A stretch of 64,000 bases of DNA from CBDDBX01 sp965225955 (GTDB lineage: Bacteria; Acidobacteriota; Aminicenantia; UBA2199): NCBI GenBank assembly GCA_965225955.1, contig CBDDBX010000009.1:1-64000 (forward strand), written 5' to 3'. The notes below the pieces were generated by a model. It was not told the origin of the DNA. It ran no database searches and saw only the letters and a program-made list of their open reading frames with translations. Position numbers and translations under genes: made by a program. Within the stretch, counting starts at the first letter, position 1. Each line of letters starts with the position of its first letter. This document shows, in pieces, positions 35,971 to 44,446 of the stretch.

Positions 35971-36818
35971 TGGATACTTTGCAAAGGCGGATTGGTATAG
36001 TATATTTTTCTGGCACCGGCAATACAGAGTTTGGTTTAAAAATTCTTAGAGATAAGCTGATTGAAACCGGAATTGGGTGCGACCTTTTTTCCCTTGGACA
36101 CAATTCAGAGATCCCTGATTTAAGGGCTTATGACCTGGTAGGTTTTGGGGCTCCTGTATATCACGGTTATCCTGCTCAGAAAATGATAGAGTTCATCGAA
36201 GAACTCAAAAGGGAGAATACTCCCACAAAAGCTTTTACTGTTCTCAGCTGCTGTTTCAAACCTTTTGATATTGGTGTATGGGGAGCAAAAGAGCATTTTA
36301 TAGATATGCTTGAAGAGAGAGGCATAGAAGTTATAAGTCAGTTACGCTTTTTTGGTGAAGCCAGCCACCCATTCATTCGTAAACTCTTTATGGATAGCGC
36401 AGCAGGAATATTTATGTCCGGTATGTTTGGTAAAGGATGCCCCGATAGGAAGGAGGAGAAGCGGATAGTGAAGTTTGCCTCATATCTGAGTGAATATATG
36501 GATAACCATATGAAAAGAAGATTACCTGACAGCAATATCAGAAGATGGCTTTCAACTAAATTTATAAGGCCTTTTGTGGAGGCAAGGAATGAAACTATTC
36601 TTATTAAAAGTGTTGATAAGGAGCGCTGTTCACAGTGTGGGCTCTGTGTCGATATGTGCCCCGCAGGAGCTATATCCATGTCTGAATATCCAGTGTTTGA
36701 CAGGGATTTATGTATAGAGTGCCAGAAGTGTATAAATCTCTGCTTAAAGAATGCAACAGTGTACAAAGTTACTGATAATCCCGGAAGATACAGAGGCAAA
36801 AGAGAGGTGATATGTTGA
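35970..36818 (+). CDS. EFR1-type flavodoxin plus 2x[4Fe-4S] ferredoxin fusion
   Basis: About 282 residues. The best start is ATG 35970, overlapping the KAS-like stop by one base (TGATG); an ATG at 35958 is in frame but inside the upstream gene. The N-terminal 170 residues are flavodoxin-like with the FMN-phosphate loop FSGTGNTEFGLK. The C-terminal part has two cluster motifs, CSQCGLCVDMCPAGAI and CIECQKCINLC. Such fusions deliver low-potential electrons, fitting service to the radical SAM enzyme two genes upstream. Third gene of the operon. Confidence 0.85.
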   Translation: MDTLQRRIGIVYFSGTGNTEFGLKILRDKLIETGIGCDLFSLGHNSEIPDLRAYDLVGFGAPVYHGYPAQKMIEFIEELKRENTPTKAFTVLSCCFKPFDIGVWGAKEHFIDMLEERGIEVISQLRFFGEASHPFIRKLFMDSAAGIFMSGMFGKGCPDRKEEKRIVKFASYLSEYMDNHMKRRLPDSNIRRWLSTKFIRPFVEARNETILIKSVDKERCSQCGLCVDMCPAGAISMSEYPVFDRDLCIECQKCINLCLKNATVYKVTDNPGRYRGKREVIC

Positions 36819-36871
36819 AAGATCTGTCAGGGAGTCGTACAATAAAACAATGAATGGTTGTGGAGAGATGT

Positions 36872-37516
36872 ATGAGTCCGGGTGATGCTACAGCAAAAGA
36901 GAAGATTTTTAATACAGCTGTAAAGCTTTTTGCAAGAAAAGGCTACACTGGAGTTGGATTAAGAGAGATTTCAAAAGAAGCCGGAGTAAATATCTCGATG
37001 ACTTCTTACTACTATAATGGTAAAGCTGGTATTTTACGGGAAATATTTGAGCGCTTCTATGAGCTTTTTCATAAAGTTGTTGAAGACTCTCTTAATTCAG
37101 AAAGATCTATTGAGGACAATATAAAAGAGTATGTAAGAAACAGTGTCAGGTTCTATATAAATGAACCTGATCTGGTTAAGGTTGTATACAGAGAACTGCC
37201 TATAGATATGCCGGAGCTTTCCGAACTTAAAGTTGAGAAGATGAAAAGACTTCAGGGAGTTGCAAGGAAATTTGTACTGGGAGAGGGAACTTCCAGTGTA
37301 ACTCCCTATTTTTATCTTGTTTTCCCGGCTTTAACCAATATGCTTCTATCCAGTTTCCAGCTGCATCCGGTATTCAGAAAGATTTATAATATACCTTATG
37401 ATGAAAATTTTATAGAGAACTATTCGGAGACTCTATCATCTCTCTTTCTTTATGGTTTCATGAATTTCCATAATAACCTGTCAGATTCTGTATCAGATGA
37501 ATCTCCAGAAGGATAG
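36872..37516 (+). CDS. TetR/AcrR-family transcriptional regulator of the radical SAM operon
   Basis: About 214 residues. ATG 36872 has GGAGA five bases upstream; the frame also offers ATG 36854 without a good site. The helix-turn-helix is complete: TAKEKIFNTAVKLFARKGYTGVGLREISKEAGVNISMTSYYYNGKAGIL. The C-terminal ligand domain is of normal size with no membrane part. It lies 53 bases after the EFR1 gene on the same strand and the only TetR-like palindrome nearby is at 33565, at the operon promoter. Likely a repressor released by the pathway's substrate or product (inference). Confidence 0.85.
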   Translation: MSPGDATAKEKIFNTAVKLFARKGYTGVGLREISKEAGVNISMTSYYYNGKAGILREIFERFYELFHKVVEDSLNSERSIEDNIKEYVRNSVRFYINEPDLVKVVYRELPIDMPELSELKVEKMKRLQGVARKFVLGEGTSSVTPYFYLVFPALTNMLLSSFQLHPVFRKIYNIPYDENFIENYSETLSSLFLYGFMNFHNNLSDSVSDESPEG

Positions 37517-37577
37517 CAGAGTAGTATCAGGAAGAACTTTTGTATGAATCTCTTTTTTAAATCTGCTATTATGATTA

Positions 37578-38558
37578 ATGAGATTCATAAAACTTATATT
37601 TATCGCTATAACTCTTTTAACTTTCAACTTAAGCTCAGAAGTTAATGAAGAGAGTGAGTATTTCGGGCAGAAAAGGCCCTGGATTAAACCTGAACTTTTT
37701 ATGCCAGGTGTTGTTTCCACAGGAATGTCAGAACTTAATGCAGTTTTTTCACCTGACCATAATCTGTTCTACTACTCAATCAGAATGCCTTCAGGGCAGA
37801 TTGTTATTATGGAGATGAAACGGAAGAGTGGTAAATGGTCTTCACCTGAAGTGGCTCATTTTTCAGGAAAGTACTCTGATGCAGACCCTTTTATTACCAG
37901 AGATGGGAAATGGATGTATTTTATTTCCAGAAGACCAGTATCAAAAGGAGCTGATCCAAAAAGAGACTGGGATATATGGCGTATGAAGCGTAAGAAAAAT
38001 CGCTGGGGAAAGGCAGAACGGCTGGCAGAACCTGTAAACTCAGATAAAGATGATCTCTATCCGGGATTAACAAAAGACGGTACTCTCTATTTTGGCTCCA
38101 GAAGAGATGGCGCGGTGAGAGGTGGTGACCTCTTTTATGCAAAAAAGAGTGGAAAAGGATTTGGTAATCCTGTAGCTCTTAATAGTATGATTAATAGTGG
38201 AAGTGAAGGTGACCTCTATGTTGCAGCGGATGAGACCTATCTTATCTTTGTTTCAAGAGGAAGATCTGAAGGAAGTGGTCTCTATATAAGTTTCAGAACC
38301 AATGGTGACTGGGGAAAACCCGTCAATATGGGGCCTGACATAAATGCCACAGGTGGAGAGTATTGCCCAATGGTTTCCCAGGATGGGAGATATCTGTTTT
38401 TTACCTCTTCCCGAAGGGAACCCTCATCAATTAAGTATGAGAAATTAAACATGAATACTATAAGAAAGGTGTTTGATGAGTCTGTTAAGAAACCTGCACG
38501 TGGAAGAGGGGATATTTACTGGGTTGATGCAGGTGTAATTGAAAGATACAGGAATTAA
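37578..38558 (+). CDS. Secreted PD40/TolB-like beta-propeller protein
   Basis: 326 residues with a Sec signal peptide over about the first 20. Repeated propeller strands of the PD40 type are seen: LNAVFSPDHNLFYYSIRMP, SDADPFITRDGKWMYFISRRP, DLYPGLTKDGTLYFGSRRDG, GDLYVAADETYLIFVSRGRS and YCPMVSQDGRYLFFTSSRRE, i.e. five blades of the D-x-Y-F-x-S-x-R form. These proteins bind other envelope proteins or glycans; no enzyme motif is seen. A TATTAT box ends only five bases before the ATG and no ribosome site is present, so the mRNA may be leaderless. Separate from the operon upstream by 61 bases. Confidence 0.75.
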   Translation: MRFIKLIFIAITLLTFNLSSEVNEESEYFGQKRPWIKPELFMPGVVSTGMSELNAVFSPDHNLFYYSIRMPSGQIVIMEMKRKSGKWSSPEVAHFSGKYSDADPFITRDGKWMYFISRRPVSKGADPKRDWDIWRMKRKKNRWGKAERLAEPVNSDKDDLYPGLTKDGTLYFGSRRDGAVRGGDLFYAKKSGKGFGNPVALNSMINSGSEGDLYVAADETYLIFVSRGRSEGSGLYISFRTNGDWGKPVNMGPDINATGGEYCPMVSQDGRYLFFTSSRREPSSIKYEKLNMNTIRKVFDESVKKPARGRGDIYWVDAGVIERYRN

Positions 38559-38570
38559 GTTATAGAGAAG

Positions 38571-38594
38571 AGGAGAGTCAGGTTTGACTCTCCT
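38571..38594. terminator. Bidirectional terminator
   Basis: A 10-bp stem (38571-38580 with 38585-38594) and GGTT loop followed by TTTATTAATAATTT on the plus strand; the minus strand also has a T-rich stretch after it. It separates the PD40 gene from the convergent DHODH-like gene. Confidence 0.8.
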
Positions 38595-38609
38595 TTTATT
38601 AATAATTTA

Positions 38610-39581
38610 CTATTTTGCGATATATTTCATAAACTGAACTCTTTCATAAAGGAAAGGGTTATCAACAGTTGAAGCTTTTAATTTCCCTTTTACTGAATTC
38701 AGTGAAGAGATATTTTTTTCCTGCATCCATTTCTCAATACCTGCAAGAATCTCTTTGATGTAATCAGGACCTTTTTTGTAAAGAACAGAAGCTATCTGAA
38801 CAGCACTTGCTCCTGCAAGAATGTTCTTTATAACTGCTTCTGAAGTGTGAATACCTGTTGTTGCAGCAAGATCACATTTAGCCTCACCAGCCAGCATACC
38901 GATCCATCTGAGAGTCATATGGTAGTCTTCAGAGGATGTAAGGAATGGTGCAGGGCAAACTTCCATAGTATTTATATCAATGTCTGGTTTGTAGTATCTG
39001 TTAAACAGAACAAGTCCTTTCAGATCAGTCAGTGAAAGTCTGAACAGAATATTAGCCATACTTGAGAAGTAGAAACCTGTTTTAAAGGAGACAGGAATTG
39101 ATATTTTACTCTTAACCATCTCTATAATATCGAAATAGATCTTCTCAATTTCTTCAGAACTCTTTGACTTGTCACCGGGAAGTACAAAGATATTAAGTTC
39201 AAGAGCGTCAGCTCCGGCTTCTTCAATAGCTGATGCAAAGTCGACCCATTCAGACGCTGATACACAACTGATACTTGCAATTACAGGAATTGAAGTAGCT
39301 TTTTTTGCTTCTTTAATCAGGTTGATATAGTCACTGAGTGTTTTCTGTCTTGTGTATTGCAGAAGATACTCAGATGCCTCTGCATGTTCAAGGTGGTCTG
39401 ACTGCATTGAGTCGCTTTCAATAAGAATCTGTTCTTCAAAGATAGATTTGAGAACCACTGCACCTGCTCCTGCCTGATCCAGTTTTACAATTCCCTCAAC
39501 ATCTTTAGTAAGGTCGCTACTGGCTACGATAATAGGGTTTCTCAGCTTCAGGCCCATGTAAGTAGTTGATAAATCTGTCAT
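38610..39581 (-). CDS. Dihydroorotate-dehydrogenase-like flavoprotein of unknown substrate
   Basis: 323 residues with a TIM-barrel FMN fold: MGLKLRNPIIVASSDLTKDVEGI, AGAGAVVLKSIFEEQI, ASISCVSASEWVDFASAIEEAGADALELNIF and the C-terminal LAATTGIHTSEAVIKNILAGASAVQIASVLYKKG phosphate-binding part. This is the orphan group annotated as dihydroorotate dehydrogenase-like; the active-site Ser/Cys loop of pyrimidine PyrD is not evident, so I do not name it pyrD. A GGAGG site (RC of CCTCC at about 39589) precedes the ATG. It stands alone between two terminator-like and promoter regions. Confidence 0.8.
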   Translation of the reverse strand: MTDLSTTYMGLKLRNPIIVASSDLTKDVEGIVKLDQAGAGAVVLKSIFEEQILIESDSMQSDHLEHAEASEYLLQYTRQKTLSDYINLIKEAKKATSIPVIASISCVSASEWVDFASAIEEAGADALELNIFVLPGDKSKSSEEIEKIYFDIIEMVKSKISIPVSFKTGFYFSSMANILFRLSLTDLKGLVLFNRYYKPDIDINTMEVCPAPFLTSSEDYHMTLRWIGMLAGEAKCDLAATTGIHTSEAVIKNILAGASAVQIASVLYKKGPDYIKEILAGIEKWMQEKNISSLNSVKGKLKASTVDNPFLYERVQFMKYIAK

Positions 39582-39731
39582 TTTGCCTCCTTTAAAGCAA
39601 TTTAAAAGGTATTAAAAAAAATATCACAGGGGGAAATGATAGTCAATCAGAGAGGGCAATCAGAGTTGTTGTTTAAAATTTTTTTTACTTTTAATACAAT
39701 AATATTCATGAAAAACTGCGGGAGGTTCTAA

Positions 39732-40535
39732 ATGAAGAAAGAACTGTTTGGAATTTATACTATTTTACTTATGTTTGGATTGGTTTTCTCAGGTTGTTCT
39801 GAAGCAGATCAGAAGAGAGCTGAGGAAAGTGCTGAAAAAAACTCCATGAAAGTGGTTGGGTTTAGTGCAGAAGATGGTCTGGAGATAACAGCTGACCTTT
39901 ATAGTGATGGAAATAGCAGTAAACCTTTTATTATTCTTTTTCATCAGGCGGGCTGGAGTAGAGGTGAGTACAGAGAAACTGCACCGATACTTAATTCAAT
40001 GGGATTTAACTGTATTGCTGTGGATCAGAGGTCAGGCAGAGAAGTTAATGGTATTGTGAATGAAACAGCAAAAAGAGCTGTTGCAGCAGATAAAGGAACA
40101 GATTATATAGATGCATACCAGGATATGGTAGCTGCCCTCAGATACGTGAAAGAAAATGGGCTTGCAAAAGGAAAGCTTCTGGTTATCGGGAGTTCATACT
40201 CCTCAGCTCTGGGGTTCAGGCTGGCTTCAGAGTTTCATGAAGATATTTCAGCTCTCCTCTCTTATGCACCAGGTGAATATTTTGAGAAAAGCACAGGGAA
40301 TCCTGCATATATTTCAGAATTTGCTGCAAAGGTAAAATGTCCTGTGTTTATTACTTCAGCTGCCAGTGAGAAGAAGTACTGGGAAAAAATATATGAAGCT
40401 GTTAAAACAGAGAAGAGTTCCTATCTTCCATCTACAGAAGGAAATCATGGATCAAGAGCTCTCTGGAAGAAGTTTGAGGATAGTGATGGTTACTGGGTTG
40501 CAACCAGAGGTTTTTTAAAAAAATTTGTAAAATAG
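39732..40535 (+). CDS. Alpha/beta-hydrolase lipoprotein (dienelactone-hydrolase-like)
   Basis: 267 residues. The signal ends in a lipobox FSGC at about residue 21, so it is a lipoprotein. The hydrolase core shows PFIILFHQAGWSRGEYRETAPIL (oxyanion side), CIAVDQRSG, the nucleophile elbow VIGSSYSSALGFRLA (Ser in G-S-S-Y-S) and a late His in GNHGSRALWKKF. PVFITSAASEKKY fits the acid strand. It probably cleaves an ester or lactone in the periplasm. A GGGAGG site lies seven bases before ATG 39732. Bases 40536-40707 downstream contain no gene that I can support. Confidence 0.8.
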   Translation: MKKELFGIYTILLMFGLVFSGCSEADQKRAEESAEKNSMKVVGFSAEDGLEITADLYSDGNSSKPFIILFHQAGWSRGEYRETAPILNSMGFNCIAVDQRSGREVNGIVNETAKRAVAADKGTDYIDAYQDMVAALRYVKENGLAKGKLLVIGSSYSSALGFRLASEFHEDISALLSYAPGEYFEKSTGNPAYISEFAAKVKCPVFITSAASEKKYWEKIYEAVKTEKSSYLPSTEGNHGSRALWKKFEDSDGYWVATRGFLKKFVK

Positions 40536-40707
40536 GTGAAAGGGAATGAGAAAAGTTTCCCGGAGGCAGGGCATATACAAAATCTGTATTAGAGATAAAG
40601 TATCACGATTATAAGTTTTTTGGTGTTGATGCTGAAGTAAAGAATACAGGGGCTGTTAAATAGAGGTAGAACTGCAGAGGGAAATCTGATAAGCTTTTCT
40701 GAAAGTC

Positions 40708-42477
40708 ATGAAAAAACTATATACCATAATTGCTTTAGCTATTCTTATTCTTATTGTTGTTGCTATATTTATATCCCGGGATCTTTTTTTTCAGACTAAA
40801 GTGAGGTTAACAGAAGCTGAAAACTACTGGCTGGAAGAGAAGGATATAAGAGTCGGTGTAATAGGGAAGCATAACCATTATGATTATAAAAACGGCTATA
40901 ATGGTATTATTGCAGACCATATAAAACTGATTCAGAAAAAGCTGAATAAGAGATTTATACTTGTTGAGATGTCAGATGAAGAGGAAGCTCTGAGGTTGCT
41001 GGAAAATGGTGAGATCGATGTTACAGCTTCAATATATATACCACCGGAACAGAGAAAGAACTATATAAACTCTTTTCCGGTTTTTAATACCTTCATTTTT
41101 GTAGCAAGTACGGACAAAGATACAGAAGCCTTTAACTCCGGTGACCTGAGTAATAGTAATGTAGGGGTAATTGAAGGGAGTATTTCAGAGAAGGTGTTAC
41201 GTGGTCAGATCAGTCCTGATATGAGTTACAGAACCTTTGTGAATCCTGAAGCCGGTTTTGAATGGGTAAGCAGAAATGAAAAATCTTATCTTCTGGTGGA
41301 CGATTTCAGTTATATGGGACTTACCAGTGTGCCGGATTTTGTTAATCTTGCGGTTCTGAACGTCCGTTACAGTATTACTCTGGCTACTGTTAAACATAAA
41401 CCTCTTTTAAACTCTATTCTTAATAAAGGTTTTGGAATGATAAGTAAAGAGGAGTACAGGGAGATTGTTCACAGATGGACAGGATTTCTGAAGAGAAATT
41501 TCTGGCAGACAAAGGATTTTGGATACCTTATTATTACTCTTCTGGGAGCTGCAGCTCTGGTTTTCCTGATGATTCTGATCTGGAATTTCTCTCTTAAGAA
41601 GAGGGTTACTCTGCAGACAAGTGTTTTAAGAAAAGAGTATGAAGCCAGAATTGCGGCTCAGCATGAGAGTCAGGAGAAAGAGAAGCAGCTGCTTCATGCA
41701 GACAGAATGGTATCTCTGGGAACTCTCGTTTCCGGTGTGGCTCATGAGATCAACAATCCCAACAACTATATCAGAATAAATGCCCGGCTGGTTAAAGATA
41801 TATTCAGGGAAACTATGCCTGTACTGGACAGTTATGCTGAAGAGAACCCGGGTTATTCTATTATCAATATACCTTATGAGGATATGAAACAGGAGATAGC
41901 TAATATTACAGCAGGACTTACTGAGGGTTCTTCAAAAATTGAGGATATTGTAAAGAGTCTGAAAGAGTTTGCCCGTCCCGATTCCCACGACTGGAATATG
42001 GAAGTTGATATAAAAAAAGCTGTTGAAAGTGCAGTTAAGATTACAGCTAATACTATTAAGAACAGAAATATAGAGCTTTCTGTTGAACTGGCTGATTCCA
42101 TAACACCGGTTTGTGGTAATAGCGGAAGACTTGAACAGGTAATTATCAACCTTCTTACAAATGCCAGTGAAGCTATTGTAAGCTCCAATGGGAAAATAGA
42201 GCTAAAAGCCTATATGAGTGAAGAGGATGTTGTGGTTATGGTCAAAGATAATGGTAAAGGAATCAGAAAAGAGGACCTTCCCAGAGTTGCTGACCCATTC
42301 TTCACAACCAGAAGTGATGATGGGGGAGTGGGACTTGGGTTGTCTATTTCCATGTCTATTATAAGACGATTCAGAGGCCGAATGGAGTATAAATCTGCTG
42401 TTGGCGCAGGTACAGAAGTAAGAATAGTTATTCCGGTGGATTTACCGGAACCGGAGGTGGAACATGAGCAGGGTTAA
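40708..42477 (+). CDS. Sensor histidine kinase with periplasmic solute-binding (SBP_bac_3) sensor
   Basis: 589 residues: N-terminal helix (residues 4-23), a periplasmic solute-binding domain at about 45-260 (IRVGVIGKHNHYDYKNGYNGIIADHIKLIQKKL ... LENGEIDVTASIYIPPEQRK), second helix at 272-293, a coiled coil, and the kinase core with H-box His346 in SGVAHEINNPNNY, N-box INLLTNASEAI, DNGKGIRKED and GVGLGLSISMSI. The binding domain suggests it senses an amino acid or small organic ligand, like BvgS/EvgS. It overlaps the response-regulator gene by 14 bases, so they are partners. The next genes downstream include a candidate sigma-54 target. Confidence 0.88.
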   Translation: MKKLYTIIALAILILIVVAIFISRDLFFQTKVRLTEAENYWLEEKDIRVGVIGKHNHYDYKNGYNGIIADHIKLIQKKLNKRFILVEMSDEEEALRLLENGEIDVTASIYIPPEQRKNYINSFPVFNTFIFVASTDKDTEAFNSGDLSNSNVGVIEGSISEKVLRGQISPDMSYRTFVNPEAGFEWVSRNEKSYLLVDDFSYMGLTSVPDFVNLAVLNVRYSITLATVKHKPLLNSILNKGFGMISKEEYREIVHRWTGFLKRNFWQTKDFGYLIITLLGAAALVFLMILIWNFSLKKRVTLQTSVLRKEYEARIAAQHESQEKEKQLLHADRMVSLGTLVSGVAHEINNPNNYIRINARLVKDIFRETMPVLDSYAEENPGYSIINIPYEDMKQEIANITAGLTEGSSKIEDIVKSLKEFARPDSHDWNMEVDIKKAVESAVKITANTIKNRNIELSVELADSITPVCGNSGRLEQVIINLLTNASEAIVSSNGKIELKAYMSEEDVVVMVKDNGKGIRKEDLPRVADPFFTTRSDDGGVGLGLSISMSIIRRFRGRMEYKSAVGAGTEVRIVIPVDLPEPEVEHEQG

Positions 42478-43873
42478 GTTTCCTGAAGCTCCGATTCTGA
42501 TTGTAGATGATGAGATACATTTTCTGAAAAGTGCAGAAATTCTGCTTAGATCAGAAGGAATTAATAATATAGAGCTGTGTAATGACAGCAGGGAAGTTAT
42601 GGGAAGAATGGAGAAGGGCAGTTATTCCATGGTTCTGCTGGACCTGATGATGCCCGGAATAAGAGGGCAGGAGTTACTTGACCTTTTATCAGGTGAATAT
42701 CCCGATATTCCAGTTGTTATTCTGACAGCTTCAGATGATTCAGAAACTGTTGTTGAGTGTATGAAAGCCGGAGCTTATGACTATCTGGTGAAACCAGTTG
42801 ATGATTCCAGACTGCTGACTATAATCAGAAATGGTGTGCAGCTTCAGGAGATGAGACAGGAGAGACGCTATCTGAGAGAGAGTCTCTCGGGGAAACCTTT
42901 AAAAAACCCATCTCTTTTTGATTCTATAGTAACTATTAATGAGAAGATGCATGGTAATTTTCAGTATGCAGAAGCTATAAGTGTTACAGGGTTTCCTGTG
43001 CTTATTACAGGGGAAACCGGAACCGGTAAGCAGCTTATGGCAGAGATCGTTCACAAACTGAGCGGAAGAACCGGAGCCTTTGTTGAGTTAAACATAGCTG
43101 CTGAAGATCCAGCTCTTATCAGAGATAATCTCTTTGGTCATGAGAAAGGTGGCTTTACCAGTGCGCATAAAGAGAGAAAAGGACTTATTGAAACTGCTTC
43201 TGAAGGAACAATTTTTCTGGATGAAATAGGGGATTTAACTCTGGATATGCAGGTAACCCTTCTGAAACTCATACAGGATAAGAGATACTTCTCAATAGGT
43301 TCAGACAGAGAGAAACTCTGTAATGCAAGATTTATCTTTGCTACTAACTGTGATCTTGAAAAGATGAAAGATGAGGGTACCTTCAGAAAAGATTTGTACT
43401 ACAGACTCTGTTCCCACCATATACATCTTCCCCCCTTAAGAGATAGAAGAGAAGATATACCTTATATATTTGAGCACTATATTAACAGCTATTCTGAAGA
43501 ACTTCAGATTGAACCTCCCGGCTATTCTGAAGATATCAGGAAAGCCCTTATAAAATGGAATTTTCCCGGAAATATCAGAGAGCTGCAGGGAATGGTTGCT
43601 GATGCAGTGAGCAGGAGCAGTAATGGTATGTTATCAGAGATTCCTTTTGAAAAACTGGTGGAATCCGGTGTTAACAGAGAGCAGATGGAAGTGGGGGATA
43701 CGCCTTTTGAAGAGTGGGGTTGGGATATGGAAACATTTCCAACTCTTAAAAAAGCAGAAGAGTATCTTATTAAAGAGGCTCTCAGAAGATGCGAAAACAA
43801 CCAGACCAGAGCTGCTGAAATGCTTGGAGTATCAAGAAAAACAATAAATCAGAAACTCAAAACCTTCAAATAG
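42464..43873 (+). CDS. NtrC-type sigma-54-dependent response regulator with variant GAFTGA loop
   Basis: 469 residues in three parts: receiver (Asp60 in MVLLDLMMPG, Lys110), AAA+ ATPase (Walker A GETGTGKQ at 183-190, Walker B GTIFLDEIGD at about 248-257, arginine finger region FRKDLYYRL) and a Fis-type helix-turn-helix at the end (NNQTRAAEMLGVSRKTINQKLK). The sigma-54-contacting loop, GAFTGA in typical members, reads GGFTSA at 229-234. It should be phosphorylated by the kinase encoded just upstream. The nearest good -24/-12 promoter is 520 bases downstream, in front of the S41 protease, with a matching palindrome in between. Confidence 0.9.
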   Translation: MSRVKFPEAPILIVDDEIHFLKSAEILLRSEGINNIELCNDSREVMGRMEKGSYSMVLLDLMMPGIRGQELLDLLSGEYPDIPVVILTASDDSETVVECMKAGAYDYLVKPVDDSRLLTIIRNGVQLQEMRQERRYLRESLSGKPLKNPSLFDSIVTINEKMHGNFQYAEAISVTGFPVLITGETGTGKQLMAEIVHKLSGRTGAFVELNIAAEDPALIRDNLFGHEKGGFTSAHKERKGLIETASEGTIFLDEIGDLTLDMQVTLLKLIQDKRYFSIGSDREKLCNARFIFATNCDLEKMKDEGTFRKDLYYRLCSHHIHLPPLRDRREDIPYIFEHYINSYSEELQIEPPGYSEDIRKALIKWNFPGNIRELQGMVADAVSRSSNGMLSEIPFEKLVESGVNREQMEVGDTPFEEWGWDMETFPTLKKAEEYLIKEALRRCENNQTRAAEMLGVSRKTINQKLKTFK

Positions 43874-43903
43874 AGTTCTTTAAGTTAATTCAAACTCTGT
43901 ATA

Positions 43904-43931
43904 ACCATTTTCGTGAGGTCACGAAAATGGT
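43904..43931 (+). terminator. Terminator of the kinase/regulator operon
   Basis: Arms 43904-43916 and 43919-43931 are perfect 13-bp complements (with the innermost bases forming the loop), 30 bases after the regulator stop, followed by TTCTCTGTTTTTTCT. Confidence 0.65.
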
Positions 43932-44159
43932 CAGGATTCTCTGTTTTTTCTATGGTTTCTGTAGAGGGTGAAAACTACTGCTGCTATTATCATCAGAAGC
44001 AGGGTAACAGTGATAATATAGATGGAGATTTTTTGATTATATCTGCTGCTTCTCTATTTCAGCCTCATTAATCATAGGGAATAGAAAGATAATTAATAAC
44101 AGAGAAGAGAGGGAACTTTTTCTGATTAACCGGAATCCATCGCCTTTAATATTGAACAT
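43931..44159 (-). pseudogene. Remnant of a membrane protein (possibly a TPR-type sensor), frameshifted
   Basis: On the minus strand ATG 44159 opens 40 codons with a basic start, a signal-like hydrophobic core and the end NEAEIEKQQI, stopping at 44037. In the next frame the sequence continues NQKISIYIITVTLLLMIIAA and ends in a basic tail, stopping at 43931. Signal peptide, short helix and then a membrane helix resemble the two ends of a TPR-type membrane sensor with its repeats deleted. No ribosome site is clear. This is a weak call, made because nothing else explains the hydrophobic segment. Confidence 0.3.
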
Positions 44160-44221
44160 CCTGTATTTAATATGCATATTTTAATTTTTTCAGACAAATA
44201 ATCACTTAGCTATCTGTTTGC

Positions 44222-44255
44222 TGTAACCTTTCGTTACACTGTTACTTTTAGTTAC
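44222..44255 (+). promoter_or_regulatory. Candidate upstream activating sites (GTTAC repeats)
   Basis: TGTAACctttcGTTACA (44222-44238) is a palindrome with 6-bp arms; two more GTTAC copies follow at 44241 and 44251 and another at 44310. They lie 140-175 bases upstream of the -24/-12 element, the usual distance for a sigma-54 activator to bind. The rest of 43932-44440 holds, besides these and the remnant above, a short direct repeat AGGTTTTCTG at 44372-44391. Confidence 0.45.
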
Positions 44256-44394
44256 TTTTTATCCCGAAATCCCTTTAATAAAGGGTATACGGTGAAACAG
44301 GGAAAAAAAGTTACACTTTTGAAGATATTTGATATGAAAGTGGAAATGTTGTGTAAACCTCCGATATAACAAGGTTTTCTGAGGTTTTCTGAAG

Positions 44395-44411
44395 TTGGCA
44401 TATCTTTTGCA
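44395..44411 (+). promoter_or_regulatory. Sigma-54 (-24/-12) promoter of the S41 protease genes
   Basis: TTGGCATATCTTTTGCA matches consensus YTGGCACGRNNNTTGCW at all the most conserved positions: TTGGCA at -24, TTGC at -12, exactly ten bases between the GG and the GC. The predicted start near 44422 leaves a leader of about 25 bases with GGAGG at 44436-44440. An NtrC-type activator gene is immediately upstream. Confidence 0.7.
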
Positions 44412-44446
44412 TTAGTGTAGGGAAACTACTGTTACGGAGGGTGGTG

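Noticed and set aside
38610..39581. pyrD, dihydroorotate dehydrogenase of pyrimidine synthesis
   Set aside because: The fold fits, but the active-site loop and the usual pyrimidine neighbours are missing; it matches the orphan DHODH-like group.
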